A stretch of 64,000 nucleotides of DNA from Mucor racemosus (Eukaryota > Mucoromycota > Mucoromycetes > Mucorales > Mucoraceae), in the NCBI GenBank assembly GCA_027405735.1, contig JAPEHQ010000009.1:186001-250000 (forward strand), in the 5' to 3' direction. The notes under the pieces are model-generated. The model was given only the letters and a program-made list of their open reading frames with translations, had not been told where the DNA came from and searched no databases. Within the stretch, counting starts at the first letter, position 1; every line of letters starts with the position of its first letter. This document shows, piece after piece, positions 20,548 to 31,989 of this stretch. Made by a program: the position numbers and the translations under genes.

Positions 20548-23500
20548 TTAAGCAAATCTGACAGTCTTCTTTTTCTTTTTGGGTTTTCCCATTTCATCAT
20601 TTTGTTGCTGTTGTTGTTGTTGTGGTAACGGTACTAGATCTATTGACGTTGCACCTACTGCTGCCAATGACGATGGTGATGGTGATGGTGATGGCGATGG
20701 CTTTCTCTTCTTTGTGTTGTGCTTGATTATTGGTGAGGGTATTGTTTTGCCATGGCTTCGTTTTTTTTCGTCCATCAATCTTATTTTCCAAGGTTGAATA
20801 CGGTCCATGGCATCTTCATCGCCCTCTATATCTAAGAGCATATCATTATCGCTATCTTGGTTTTTACTACTATCACTGTTGCTACTTTGTTCAAGGGCAT
20901 CATATAATTTGGAAGCGCCAGTAAATGTCTGATATTGCGTTTGTGATGGTTCCTCCTCTTCATCATCAGTCGCATCTACATTGATGTCTGATGCATCGTA
21001 ATCTTGACCATTCGTATTGGCTAAAGAAGGCGGTGAAAGCTGTATTGGTACAGTATTAATAGAAGTTTCTGTTTCATATATATAATCTTTTACGGGCTCT
21101 TCTGTTTCTACTACCACTGGTTTTCTAGGTATGAAATTTAGTGGTGCATCTAAAGGAACAATTTTCTGTTGATATTCCCCTGTTTCTTCATTTTTACGAA
21201 TAATATCTGGCAAAGGTACAAAATGAGCGTGATTCAGGATATTTCGAAGTTTGGAATCTGCAAAGAAGTCTCCTCTTTTCAAGTTTTCTTTGTCTTCTTC
21301 TACCTCTGCGTTATATTTATTTATTATCAAAGCAAAAACTATCTGTGTGTGTATAAACATACCATCCCCATTTGACACTTGATCTCTTCTTTTCAGCAGT
21401 TCATCTTCAATCGTATTACGAATGACTAGCGTTTCTATAAATACTGGTTTTGTTTGACCGATACGATGCGCTCGTTTAATAGCTTGTTGTTCCATAGCTG
21501 TTTGCCATACAGGACTTACAAAGAACACTCGAGTAGCAGAAGATAGATCAATACCATAAGCAGCTTTTTGCACTGCCATAATAATTACATTAGCATTATC
21601 TGATGTATTGAATGTCAAAATCATCTGCGATCGCTTTGCATTGTTCTACAGAAGAAACTATAATTTAAAATTCGATCTTTGGATTATATGTTATAATTTA
21701 CCAGTTTGTTGTCTTGATACATGAGGACGCGCACCCTTGCAAGCTCCAGGGCAAGGTATATTTCATACATTTCGTTGTATTGTTGGGAGAATATGATACA
21801 TTTTTCAGTAGCTTGATATTTATAGATTTGATTTACTAGATAATTGATCTTTACACTTGAACTAGAAAGAACTCTAGCGTCAGAAAATGCGTTTCTAGTA
21901 TAGTAGGTTAATTGGCCTTGATCTTTTTGGTTCTTTTCGTAATTTTCCTCATCTTGATCATCCATTTTCATACAAGATGCAGTTTGTGGACTATCACTAC
22001 CTCCAGGCAGCATTTTCCCAGACACTTTTGATTTTTTCTTTTTCAGTGCCATTTCTGCTGCATGTTTCATTCTTTTCTTGTTCAATTCAAACTCATGTAC
22101 GCTTACCAAAGTTTGATCAGAACCATTATAGACAAACAAATCTTTTGTTTCATCATTTTTGGCAGCAGCTATCACATCCATAGCTTCAAATACTCTTTCT
22201 GCGCCTATTACACAGTGATCGTCCCAAGGCAATACACCCAATGGCTCATAGGCACCATGATCTCCTTTGAGCCAGCCCCAAGTTTCTTTAAACAAAGTTG
22301 GTAAACCTTGTACCACGTAGGACGGAGCATGCTGACCCATCATGCACATAAACATACTGGTATCTAATGCATGATGGAGTACCTCTCGGATCTTGACAAG
22401 GTCCTTGTTTTCATCGCCATAATCAGATCTGCCTTGCTCTATATCCAAACATTTTTCAACACAATTATCATAAGCCATTTTCAATAGTTTTAGATCAACG
22501 GAATGCCAAAGACAACTTTGCCATAAATTGAATACTGTTTCGCGTAATGCTTTATGGTTTTTTGTAGCAAATAAATAATCGGGACCTTCTCTTTTAGATA
22601 AGATTGCATTAAGACTAATCATAGCAATTTGACAATTATGTGCAATCCATTGATAGTAATCAAAATCGAGATACACAGTTTTTTGATGTAATGGCGGCAA
22701 TGTAACTTCTTTTTCCATATCTATGCGTTGATTTCGCACCATTGTACGTTCCATTATCCTAGTTAATTTTGTGATTGCCCATGGTTTTCCTTCTAGAAAT
22801 GGTTTACTGATCATTTTATTCCATAGTTTTTTGTTTGATTTGAAAGGTTCTATATTTAATGCTTGTCCGAATAAGGTCCCCAGTCTAGATTTTTACAATT
22901 AAGAATCAAAACAAATAAAGGAACTTGACTATACTAACTGACTAACCTATTTAAATCATCGATTTGGGATTCTTGTCTTGTTCTCATTGAAGCAGATTCA
23001 GTTAAATTTTGTGTTGGAGTACCTGTACAAATCCATTTCCAGTTTGAAAATAGCTTTGATGATAATTCTGATTGTCTATTTTTTGATGATAATCTATGTC
23101 CCTCATCTAAAAAAAAAAACAAGTGTTTGTTTTTTTTTTATTATTATTATTATTATCAATAATGGTTATATTAATTTAATATACTCACCAACGATTAGCC
23201 TCTTCCAATGAACTTGCAACAATGGTGAAATATAGTTTTCCATGTTTGTAACCAAACAAATGCAAGCTCTTTGTCTTGTTGAGCCAATATATGGACATTG
23301 GCATATATGGCCTGTGCTTTCTTTTTTAGATGTGTATGCGTGTGTAAAAAATAAACAACAACTTACTACTAAAATCAAAACCACCTCTAGAATTTTCATA
23401 TGAGAATCTGTTTTGACTAATTAATACTAAATCAGTATCTGCCAATTCAATCGGTGAAAGTATCTTTTGTTTAACATCATCATAGACTAAAAATCGTAAT

Positions 23501-24615
23501 TGACCATCTTGTATGTGTTTGTAAATTTCTCCTGTCCATTGTGCAACCAAATTATCAGGTACAACGACAAGTGTAGCATTTGATAAATAAACTGTTAATG
23601 TAGTGAAATTTGGTTGAATACGACGAGATCTTTCGAAATAATTGTTGGGTATATCTGTCCATTCATAGTAAATAGGATACTTTTGAAACCAATCAATCAC
23701 ATCCGAAGGTAATTGGTGTTTCATAGGTTTCCAATTAATGCCTAAATGTAATACCATTTTAGCTGTAATTTCTTTTAAACTAGGTATGTTGCCCAAGGCA
23801 TGTTTTGGAAAATCAGATTTTAACTGATGAATATGATCCATTGGATTTGATAGGTCTTTAGTTGCCATGATAGTTGCCAAGCAAATACAAGTTTTTCCTG
23901 TACCCATATCTTCACATATGATACCGCCTTGTGCATCAAGTATAAACCTGGGTTCCAATGTAATTTGACCTGTCATTTGGTTAAAATAGTAATATGAATT
24001 ATCCATGGCTATTAACCTAACGATTTCGTACAGCTCAATTGTGGAAGGAGCTAATTCTCTTTGTAGTATTTTCCATAATGAATGCTATTATAAATCTAAG
24101 TAACTATTTGTTCCCAAATGTTGATTAATTCCCACCTTTTGATAAGTATATAATCGAGTTTTCATTCCGGGTATTTCAACCTGAATATCCTCATTTAGAA
24201 ATCCCAATATGTCAGGATTCTTGCACCAATCTGATATATGATGGTCTATATGAGGGGATGGTAAATGAATGAAAATGTCCAATAAGCTTGATTTTGGTGG
24301 TATTTCCATTGTAGATTTAAAATTTAATGTTGGGTCAGGAGAACGATTGACAAGTGATATTAGATCTAAAAACCTGCTTGATTCATTTGATTCACTTAAA
24401 AATACTTGTATTCGAATACAACACAGCTTGTTGCCTAATAATGAACTATTCGCGCAAATGATTTGTGATTTCTCAAGGCGATTAATCAAATCAATTTTTC
24501 TTAATTGTTGCTCATCTTGAATATGCAGTTTTATAGAATCAAGGTTGATGCTTTGTAAGTGTTTGAACGGTTTATCTAATGGAATGATTATATTTCCCGC
24601 ATCAATGATATTCAT
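20548..24615 (-). CDS. SNF2-family DNA-dependent ATPase, Rad5/Rad16-like DEGH group
   Basis: Exons (minus): 24615-24136, 24084-23367, 23320-23189, 23106-22947, 22884-21702, 21645-20548, with phases consistent. This gives 1,256 residues, or 1,237 if a 57-base in-frame intron (21362-21306, gtatgt...gcag) is also removed. Motifs: Q-like YTYQKHSLWKILQREL (from about 155), Walker A GTGKT (221-225), VVPDNLVAQW, DEGH box (444-447), CTGTPTQNL, then the second RecA domain with AAYGIDLSSA and RAHRIGQT (about 949-956). DEGH rather than DEAH is typical of the Rad5/SHPRH/Rad16 branch. No RING finger is visible. A Cys-rich bit, CQCPYIGSTRQRACIC (about 406-421), precedes the DEGH box. The C-terminus is disordered, with poly-Q, an SP repeat and a KPKKKKK nuclear signal. 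Probable chromatin or DNA-repair translocase; exact orthologue uncertain. Confidence 0.88.
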
Positions 24616-25424
24616 TTAAGGGAGTATATTTGTGTAATATGTAAGAAAGGGATACTGTTTTTTTACAGTAGATAGATTTATGACTGTCTATAAACAGTGC
24701 TTTTATGCATTTGCATTTACTAAAATAAATGCGCGCCATTATTTTTTGATTAAATTCAACATTGGAAATTTCATCTATATAATATAAACATCATTTAAAC
24801 ATAAAAAGCACTTGTAACCCAAGGGGGGGTGGGGTTTACAGCTGTTGTTTAGAAGGGGGGAAAAGTGCTGCTCATATTTTGTATCACATCACAAAAAAAG
24901 GGAGGGAAAATAACGTTAATGTTTAATAGTAATTGCAGTAGGATAAAACGCTTCTTTAAGTATCGATAGCCTGTATTCGAATATTTATAAATATAAGGAA
25001 AGCGACAAATTTAACTGTATAAAAGCTGATGATAATTATAAAGAGAGTTGCGCCGCTATTTAAAGATGTTGTTGTTGTTGTTGTTGTTGTTGATGTTGCT
25101 GTTGCTGTTGCTGTTATTTGTTGTTGGTTTAAAATTAGTCCTGAAAAAATAAAGATCCATCATTTTTACATGAACTTTTTACAGAAAAAAAAGAAGGAAA
25201 TTGACAGCATCTCATATTGTAGCAATGTATAAACATGGACTTTCGTCATATACAAGTACTGAATGACTTGAATAAAAACTGTTGTTGTTGTTTATAGATA
25301 TGACATCGATCACACGCCTCAATTTTACCCCCTTTAACCCTTATTTTACCTCCTTCTTTGTTTCGTTTTCTCTTTTTTATGATTAATACAAAGAAGAGAC
25401 CTCCTTAATTTCTTGTTTTTCTCT

Positions 25425-25471
<47 letters not shown>

Positions 25472-25486
25472 CTTCCGTTTAATAGA
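24616..25486. promoter_or_regulatory. Divergent promoter region with a 44-base poly-T tract
   Basis: Lies between the SNF2 gene (leftward) and the Asx-homology-like gene (rightward). Visible features are G-runs at about 24820-24880, a (ttg)n/(ttgctg)n microsatellite at about 25066-25120, and an uninterrupted run of 44 T at 25428-25471, only 15 bases before the ATG at 25487. Long pyrimidine tracts next to the start are a promoter feature of fungi, but 44 T is extreme. No gene is seen in the interval. Confidence 0.55.
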
Positions 25487-26876
25487 ATGTATAATCCATC
25501 AAATCAATCATCAATTATGTTATCACCAATCATGAATAAACGTAGAGAAGTGGTGTTTGAAGGTGGTGAAAATCATGATAATAATATCGCATTAGAAACA
25601 AGTCAACTCATGATTCGATCTCCACCTCACCATGTCAATGCCTCTGGTTATGGTGGTAATCATCATCATCATTCTAATAAGAGACCTCGATATGAGCCAA
25701 GTTGGACTTTGGATAATTTATGTACACATCCATGTAGTCCACTAGCTGCTATTGATTTAGAAGTACATAGTTATATGAAACATTATATAAGCTTATATAT
25801 GTGTACTAACATTACAATTTTTATTTAATAGTCAATTTTTAATATGTCTACATTTCATCTTTTATCACAGGATAAAAGGGATGAATTATGCTCAATGTTA
25901 CCACAACCTGACCAAAATGCATTACTAAATCATTCAAATAATTATGAAAACTATCAGCAACAGCAATACCATCATCATAATCATCTTAATAACGAAAACT
26001 ATAATCCTTCCTCTGCATATAATAGCTATAATAACAATAATAATAACCCTGATTTCTTTTCAAAATCTGAAAATCCAATCTTTTGGAACTCATTGACAGA
26101 ATGGCAAACAATGCTTGGTCATGGTGATTTCTTTAATCCTGAATCTCCTTTACAATTATCTCCTTCTCCTCCTACTACTACAAATAATAGTAGTAGTAAC
26201 AAGTCAACCACATCTTATGGATCGAAATCACATAAACCGCTCAAAACATCGTGTAAAAAGGATAGATTCAAGGTATTTATTGGTTTAAAATACATTGAGG
26301 TACATTTACAATTTAACATATTTGTCTATAGGATGAAGCATTTGAGTCTTATTGGGGTGAACTTATTGATAAAGAAAGAGCGCACAATGTTGCAGGGTAA
26401 GTACTACATGAAAATTGATAAATCTACATTTTTCTAATCAATAAAACAGAGACTCAAAAAGTATCACATTAAAAGACATGTGTCGTAAAGGCTTAATTCG
26501 CGAACAAGATGTGATTGTATATAAACGCAATTTCAGTGCATGTAAAGTAGTTGTATCAAAATCAATGACGGTAAAACTTTCTACTCTCGCTCCATCCTAT
26601 AATATGTTTATATTAAACTTTATTTATCAATGATAGGTCATAAAGGCATGTGGGCTCTCTGGTATCTCAATACAATTAGATGAAGAAATCTTTGAAGACT
26701 TTGAAACCCCAACTGCCCTGGAAACAAAAATCTTGGATCATCATGGTAAAGTGACAAAAGATAAACGTCCTAATGGAAATGCATTCAAAAGTATTCGTTT
26801 AATTCGTGCTGGTAAAGATATGGGAAGATTATTTGATATTAGAAAAGATGGCTTTGGTGATCAACCTGGCTGTTAG
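25487..26876 (+). CDS. Asx-homology (ASXH/DEUBAD)-like nuclear protein
   Basis: Five exons, 25487-25762, 25871-26272, 26332-26396, 26450-26570, 26637-26876, phases consistent, 367 residues. Residues 1-95 are low complexity (His and Asn rich, basic KRPRYE patch). About 95-170 reads DELCSMLPQPDQNALL, then after an Asn-rich linker FWNSLTEWQTMLGHGDF, which resembles the Asx homology/DEUBAD fold (LP..D motif, then W..L.EWQ..L..G.F). The domain activates BAP1-type deubiquitinases in animal ASXL proteins. The C-terminal half (about 227-367), with ESYWGELIDKERAHNVAGD, KDMCRKGLIREQDVIVYKRN, then GNAFKSIRLIRAGKDMGRLF, is compact and charged and I do not recognise it. Likely a chromatin factor, by inference only. 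Start chosen just after the poly-T tract; an in-frame ATG follows at 25517. Confidence 0.6.
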
Positions 26877-27586
26877 TTTTTGCTCTTTACAAGCCTTTAT
26901 AATACTAATAGACTTTGTTACCAAAAGCAAAAACAAACAAAACATTTATAAATATAAAAAAGTGCTAAAAAACAAAGAAAAAATGTACTCTCTCTCTCTC
27001 ACACACACACACTCACTCACTCACATATACACACACACACACACTCTCTCTCTCTCTCTTTCTACATATATACACATACATATATACGCATATTTACAAA
27101 CACATTTATAACGCAATACTCTACTATTACAATACTCCCAATTTCTCAAAAATGTATACATTGATTCCTTTATTACTCTACTCAAATTAATTGTATTTTG
27201 CTTTTTTGCTTGTTTGCATTACAACAAAATGTTGCGCCCATTTAAAAACGTAAATTGCCATTGCTGTCATCCAAAAAAAAAAAATACATATATTGTTCCT
27301 GATTTCAAAGGATATTTTTGATTACATCAAAAACAATTAACCCGATTCTTTTAAATACAAGCTATTCTCTAACATGCCAAAAACATTAATATATTTTTTT
27401 TTCATGTCAAAAAATGTTTGTCAATTGTTGTGCTTTGAGCTATAGTTTACTCCCCTTGTTTTCACATTTTTACGGGTAGTGGCTTATTTTAACTGACATT
27501 CAGTGACCTTTTTTCACCCATCAAAAGTTCTCTTTTTTTCATCTGTTAATCCCTTTCAATTCATACAATTCATTCATTCATAAATT
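26877..27586. other. 3' region with microsatellites, then UTP18 promoter
   Basis: Contains (ct)n, (ca)n and (ctca)n microsatellites at about 26990-27060 within the presumed 3' untranslated region of the upstream gene, then AT-rich sequence leading to the UTP18 start. No gene seen; the open frame through the microsatellite is an artefact of the repeat. Confidence 0.6.
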
Positions 27587-29501
27587 ATGTCACCTATTAG
27601 TAAAAAAGCAAAGAAGGAATCATCCGAGAAAGAGCTTGAAGGCTTCTTGTTTGGCGACACTACTGAAGAATTATGGACAAAAACAGGCCAAGAGCTTAAT
27701 GATGATCAAGTCCCAGACAGCAACGGCGAAGATGATGATGATGAAGATAATGACGAGGTATATTATACAAAGGAAGCATTGAATTATGCATCGATATAAA
27801 CTAAAACAACCAAATAGGCTTTCTTTTTTGATTCTGGGCCAGTTACTTTCACAATGGATGCACCTACATTAGGTGCTTCTGACCAAGAAGGTTCTGATAG
27901 TGAAATTGATTATGAAGCAGAACAAAATGGGAATGATGATGACGAGGAAGATGATAGTGATGACAGCGACGATAGTGTGATTAAAGATAGCAATGCTGCT
28001 TGGGAAGATGAAGATGATAAACGCTTAAAGATTTCTTTAACTGCCACCAATATTACAAAGAAACTTCGTAACGATGAAGAGGAAGATGTTATTGATGGTG
28101 CCGAGTATACTCGTAGATTACGTAAACAGTAAATATCAATTTAATTATCAAGTGGAATACTATACTAACTGCATGTTGTATTTAGATTTAATAAAATCTA
28201 TCCCAAGCCTGATTGGGCTCGACTTCCATCAGAAATCAAGGCAGATCAAAGAAAACGCAAAGCATCATCAGACAGTTCTGACGACGATGATGATGAAGAT
28301 ATGGACAGAGATGAGGATGAATTGGACGATAAAACTAGATTAGACTTATTAAAGAGCACAATGGGCATTCTGGAAAGAAGAACAGGAAAAAATACCATTT
28401 CACCTAGAAAATTAGACATCTTGCGTGTAAAGAATGCCAATCGTGCTGTACCTAAATCATATGTAAGTCAACATGTTTGATCGTTGAAATGTATCTAAAT
28501 GTACTAACTGTCGCGGGCTCAACGCAGAAATTAATCACCTCAATTGCTTTCCATCCCAACGCACAAGTCATGTTGACAGCTGGCTTAGATAAAACGTTAA
28601 GATTATTCCAAATCGACGGTAAAATCAATCCTAAAATTCAATCTGTCATGTTTAAAGATATGCCCATTTATCATGCGGAATTCCACCCCTCTGGCGATCA
28701 AATTATTGTTAGTGGTCGACGTAAATTCTTTTACATTTATGATATCCAATCTGGTATCATTGACAAATGTCCTGGTATCTGGGGCAAAGATGAAAAATCA
28801 CTGGAAAAGTTCTCCATCAGTCCTTGTGGTCGCTATATTGCATTTTTGGGAACAAGTGGTACAATCATCATTGTCAGTTATTTAACAAAGAAATGGTTTT
28901 GTGATTTGAAAATGAACGGTTCTGTTGATTCAGTGAGCTGGAGTGCTGATGGTAACTTTATCTTTGGTTTCGGGTCTGCTGGTGAGGTGTATCAGTTCAA
29001 TGTTGTAGATAAAGAGTGTGTTAAACGTTGGGTTGATGATGGCTGTATTGGTGCTTCGGTTGTTCGTGTCAGTCCTAATGAGAAATATTATGCCACTGGG
29101 TAAATATTAAAATCCCAATATCATAATACCGCTTTTATTAACTCTTTTTTTTTTCTAGTTCATCCACTGGTGTTGTCAATCTATATGATAGATCTGTACT
29201 CGAGCCCAACAATTCAAGACCTACACCCATAAAAGCTATCACTAATTTAACAACAAGAATTAACAATATTGTGTTCAACCATGATTCACAGTTGATGGTT
29301 ATTGCTAGTCAGTCAAAGAAAGATCAATTAAGAGTTATTCATGTTCCTACAGCTACTGCTTACAGTAATTGGCCCACAGATAGAACTCCTCTCAGTGATG
29401 TTGTAGCTGTTGCCTTTTCTCCCAACAGTGATTATCTTGCTGTGTCAAATGAAAAGGGACATGTTTTACTTTACACATTAAAGCATTATGCACTTCAATA
29501 A
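27587..29501 (+). CDS. UTP18: U3 snoRNP-associated protein Utp18
   Basis: Exons 27587-27757, 27818-28128, 28186-28462, 28528-29099, 29159-29501; phases match; 557 residues. The intron before exon 4 holds a perfect branch site tactaac. Utp18 is a WD40 subunit of the UTP-B module of the small-subunit processome, needed for 18S rRNA processing in the nucleolus. Evidence: acidic N-terminal third (long D/E runs) with the family phrase YPKPDWARLP, then a WD40 domain from about residue 250: TSIAFHPNAQVMLTAGLDKT, then RKFFYIYDIQSG, with EKFSISPCGRYIAFLGTSG and VAFSPNSDYLAVSNEKG near the end. Length matches fungal Utp18. Codon use is moderate. Confidence 0.95.
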
Positions 29502-30279
29502 ATAAAGTTATAAATATAAATATTGCATCTGTAAAAGCATTTGGTCAATTGAAATTTTATTTTGATGTAGCGCTTTACGTTACAGTATTTCTACTTCAAA
29601 TTCAGATGAAATAAGTAAAATTTGGGATGAAATAAGAATAAAATTGGGATATAGTGAGGATAAAGTTTGGATGTAATGAAAATGAAATTTAAATAAAGTG
29701 AGAAAGGAGATTTGGAAAAAATGAAATTAGTCTTCAGTTGAACAGTAATAATATCTATAACTTACCTGTAATGATCTAGATCTCCCAAAGGAAAAAACCA
29801 TGTTTATTACGGTATTCTTGATCGCTGAACTTTGTCGCTTCTTACTTGTGCCAACTATCAAAAGAATTAGAAAATCTGTAATTTACTTTATGTTGTACCC
29901 ACCGTCACCTGCTTTGTCTTCTTTATAAAGTCTACGTTTGTAGTATTTCTTGCTATAGTGGCCAATTTCTTCACAATCCTTGCATGTCGGCTGCGGTCTC
30001 TCCCCTAGGTAAATAATGCTTGTAAAAAATAAACTGCCTTTCAAAGGTTTTATACTTTATACCTGACTCTCTGCTCGACTTTAATGCTTGAATTTTATTT
30101 AAAATTAAGGGCCTGTACATCATCGATTGTTGCAGATGATGGGATGTAGAAAATAATAAAAAAAAAGAGAGGATAAAAAGCCGCCTTTACGTGTGGAGGC
30201 GATGCACAATATGAGGTCTTAATACATCAATCCGTACTTACCTGGTATCCAGGCAGTTGGATATTTCTGCCAATGTAAA
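29502..30279. other. Intergenic with degenerate tandem repeat and zinc-knuckle remnant
   Basis: At about 29604-29700 there are four degenerate tandem units of about 22 bases (gatgaaataagtaaaatttgg and variants). On the minus strand at about 30008-29880 an open frame reads PQPTCKDCEEIGHYSKKYYK, a CCHC-like zinc knuckle whose last Cys is Tyr, followed by KRRLYKEDKAGDG and a stop. This is most simply a remnant of a mobile-element protein. No complete gene. Confidence 0.45.
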
Positions 30280-31190
30280 AGCAGCGTTAGAGTGCCTGAA
30301 CTATAAACTAAGCAAAATAGGCAATATCTGTTACTATAATGAAATTTTCTACTAGAAAAACCGTCTGTCATATCATACATTCAGTAAAAAATTGCAAAAG
30401 CAAACCCGTAGAGCGACTCCGTAATTGAGCATAGCAAGATCGAACGATTAAGTCTCTTAGACTATGGTATATATCTAAGTTTCAAATAAAAAAGCATTCC
30501 TTTTTTTACTTTTCTTATATTTAACCACGTACGGTCTGAAAAATCAGTTTTTGTAGCGGACATTTTCGGGGCTCATTTTATCCTTACCAACACTCATGAT
30601 TTTGATCAAAAAACAGAAAAATCAAATTTTGATACCAAAATCCACGTTTAAATATACTACAATATGAGAGAGAATTGTAGGTATAACTAATACGCATTTT
30701 ATAAAAGCTTAATATTAAATGTTAGGTAATAAAACTTTGTACTTTTGTCCCAAAAACGGATTTTCGGTTAAAGGATTTTCATGTAATATTTTGCAATAAA
30801 AACGTTTGTTATTTTTTATTGAGCAAATAGAGCGCTAAATGTTGTATATGTGTATATTTTTTGTTTTTATAATTGGTATTATAATTAACTCTAGATTTGC
30901 AAAAACAGAAAAAAAAAAATTAAAAAATGACAAAATTGATGATCTGGACAAAAATAATTTTCTAAATTAATATTCCGCTTACAAGCCTTGTAAGTCTTAA
31001 AAATAAGAGATTTTATAATACTTCAGAACTTTTTCAAGAATTTACGATGCTGTATGCACTTGATTCAAGCTTATTGCTGTAAGTCTTTATACATGTTAAT
31101 ATTGTGTAGTAGTGTATTTGATGATAATATAGTCTTACTTGATAATTAATGCGCTAGAGGTAATTTACATTAAGTTTTAGTCTTACCCCT
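30280..31190 (-). repeat. Dispersed repeat C, copy 3 (truncated)
   Basis: Reverse-strand match to the left third of repeat C (15805-16680 and 44480-45370). It shares 'caaattttgataccaaaatc', 'gaacgattaagtctcttag' and 'gcttgattcaagtgcatac' on the visible strands. It stops near 30280, before the part joined to LTR B in the other copies. Confidence 0.8.
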
Positions 31191-31350
31191 CCAATATCAT
31201 AAACATAAACATGGCGATCACTCGAACCTATTGCCACCTTTTTGCCGTCTGTGTCCCAATAAAATTTATTTAATACTTTACCAGAACAAATTCGCTTTTG
31301 ACCTATAAAAATTGATTTATTAGTAAAGTCAATTACCAAGCATAATAAGT
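31191..31350 (-). pseudogene. Dynein intermediate chain exon fragment, copy 3
   Basis: On the minus strand, an acceptor (tttttatag) is followed by an exon reading GQKRICSGKVLNKFYWDTDG and then KKVAIGSSDRHVYVYDIGG, then gtaaga. This matches the last WD40 blade of cytoplasmic dynein intermediate chain. It is adjacent to repeat C, in the same relative arrangement as copies 1 and 2. Flanking intron bases are shared with copy 1 up to about 31350. Confidence 0.6.
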
Positions 31351-31989
31351 TGTGGAATAGATAGAGATATTCACGGAAAAAAAGTATAAAAAAACAATAG
31401 GTGAAATGTCAAAACGGTTTTAAGGAATAATCTTGGAAAAATATTCCACTTTTTATTAACAATACACCCAGAGGACGTATTTATATACTTTTCATTATAA
31501 CTATTACACAGAATACATAATCACTAACTACTGTATCTAAGAACATTACACTAATTTACTAAGACGCATGTGAATCAACGTGGACACCTGTTGATTTACT
31601 AATACCGAGTATTGACTGCGACATTGAATGTGGTGCGACCTAGGATATAATATTGACTGTTACGCCAGGAGATTATATCAATCTCAAAGCAAAAATATGT
31701 ACTAAATCATTTAATAAAAATAAAGGAAAACTGTTATAAAATGAAAGAGCACACTAAAACTAAAGAACTTTATTATAAGATCAAACCATCTTCTTTTATA
31801 TTCACATTCTCTAATTATATGACCTGTTTAAATGAGTCTATTTATATATATACATATATCCAATCAAATCTAGGTGAAACACACTAGTTCCATATTCCTG
31901 CATACACAGAGCTTCATAACATAATACACAGCAATGTAGAACTTAACATATCAAACTGTGTCGTAATCTTAACCAAGGACTGCACCCAG
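31351..31989. other. Unclassified AT-rich stretch
   Basis: No gene. A candidate 605-base unit, 31407-32011, has TGTCAA...TTGACA ends but no target duplication, so I do not call it an LTR. Confidence 0.35.
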
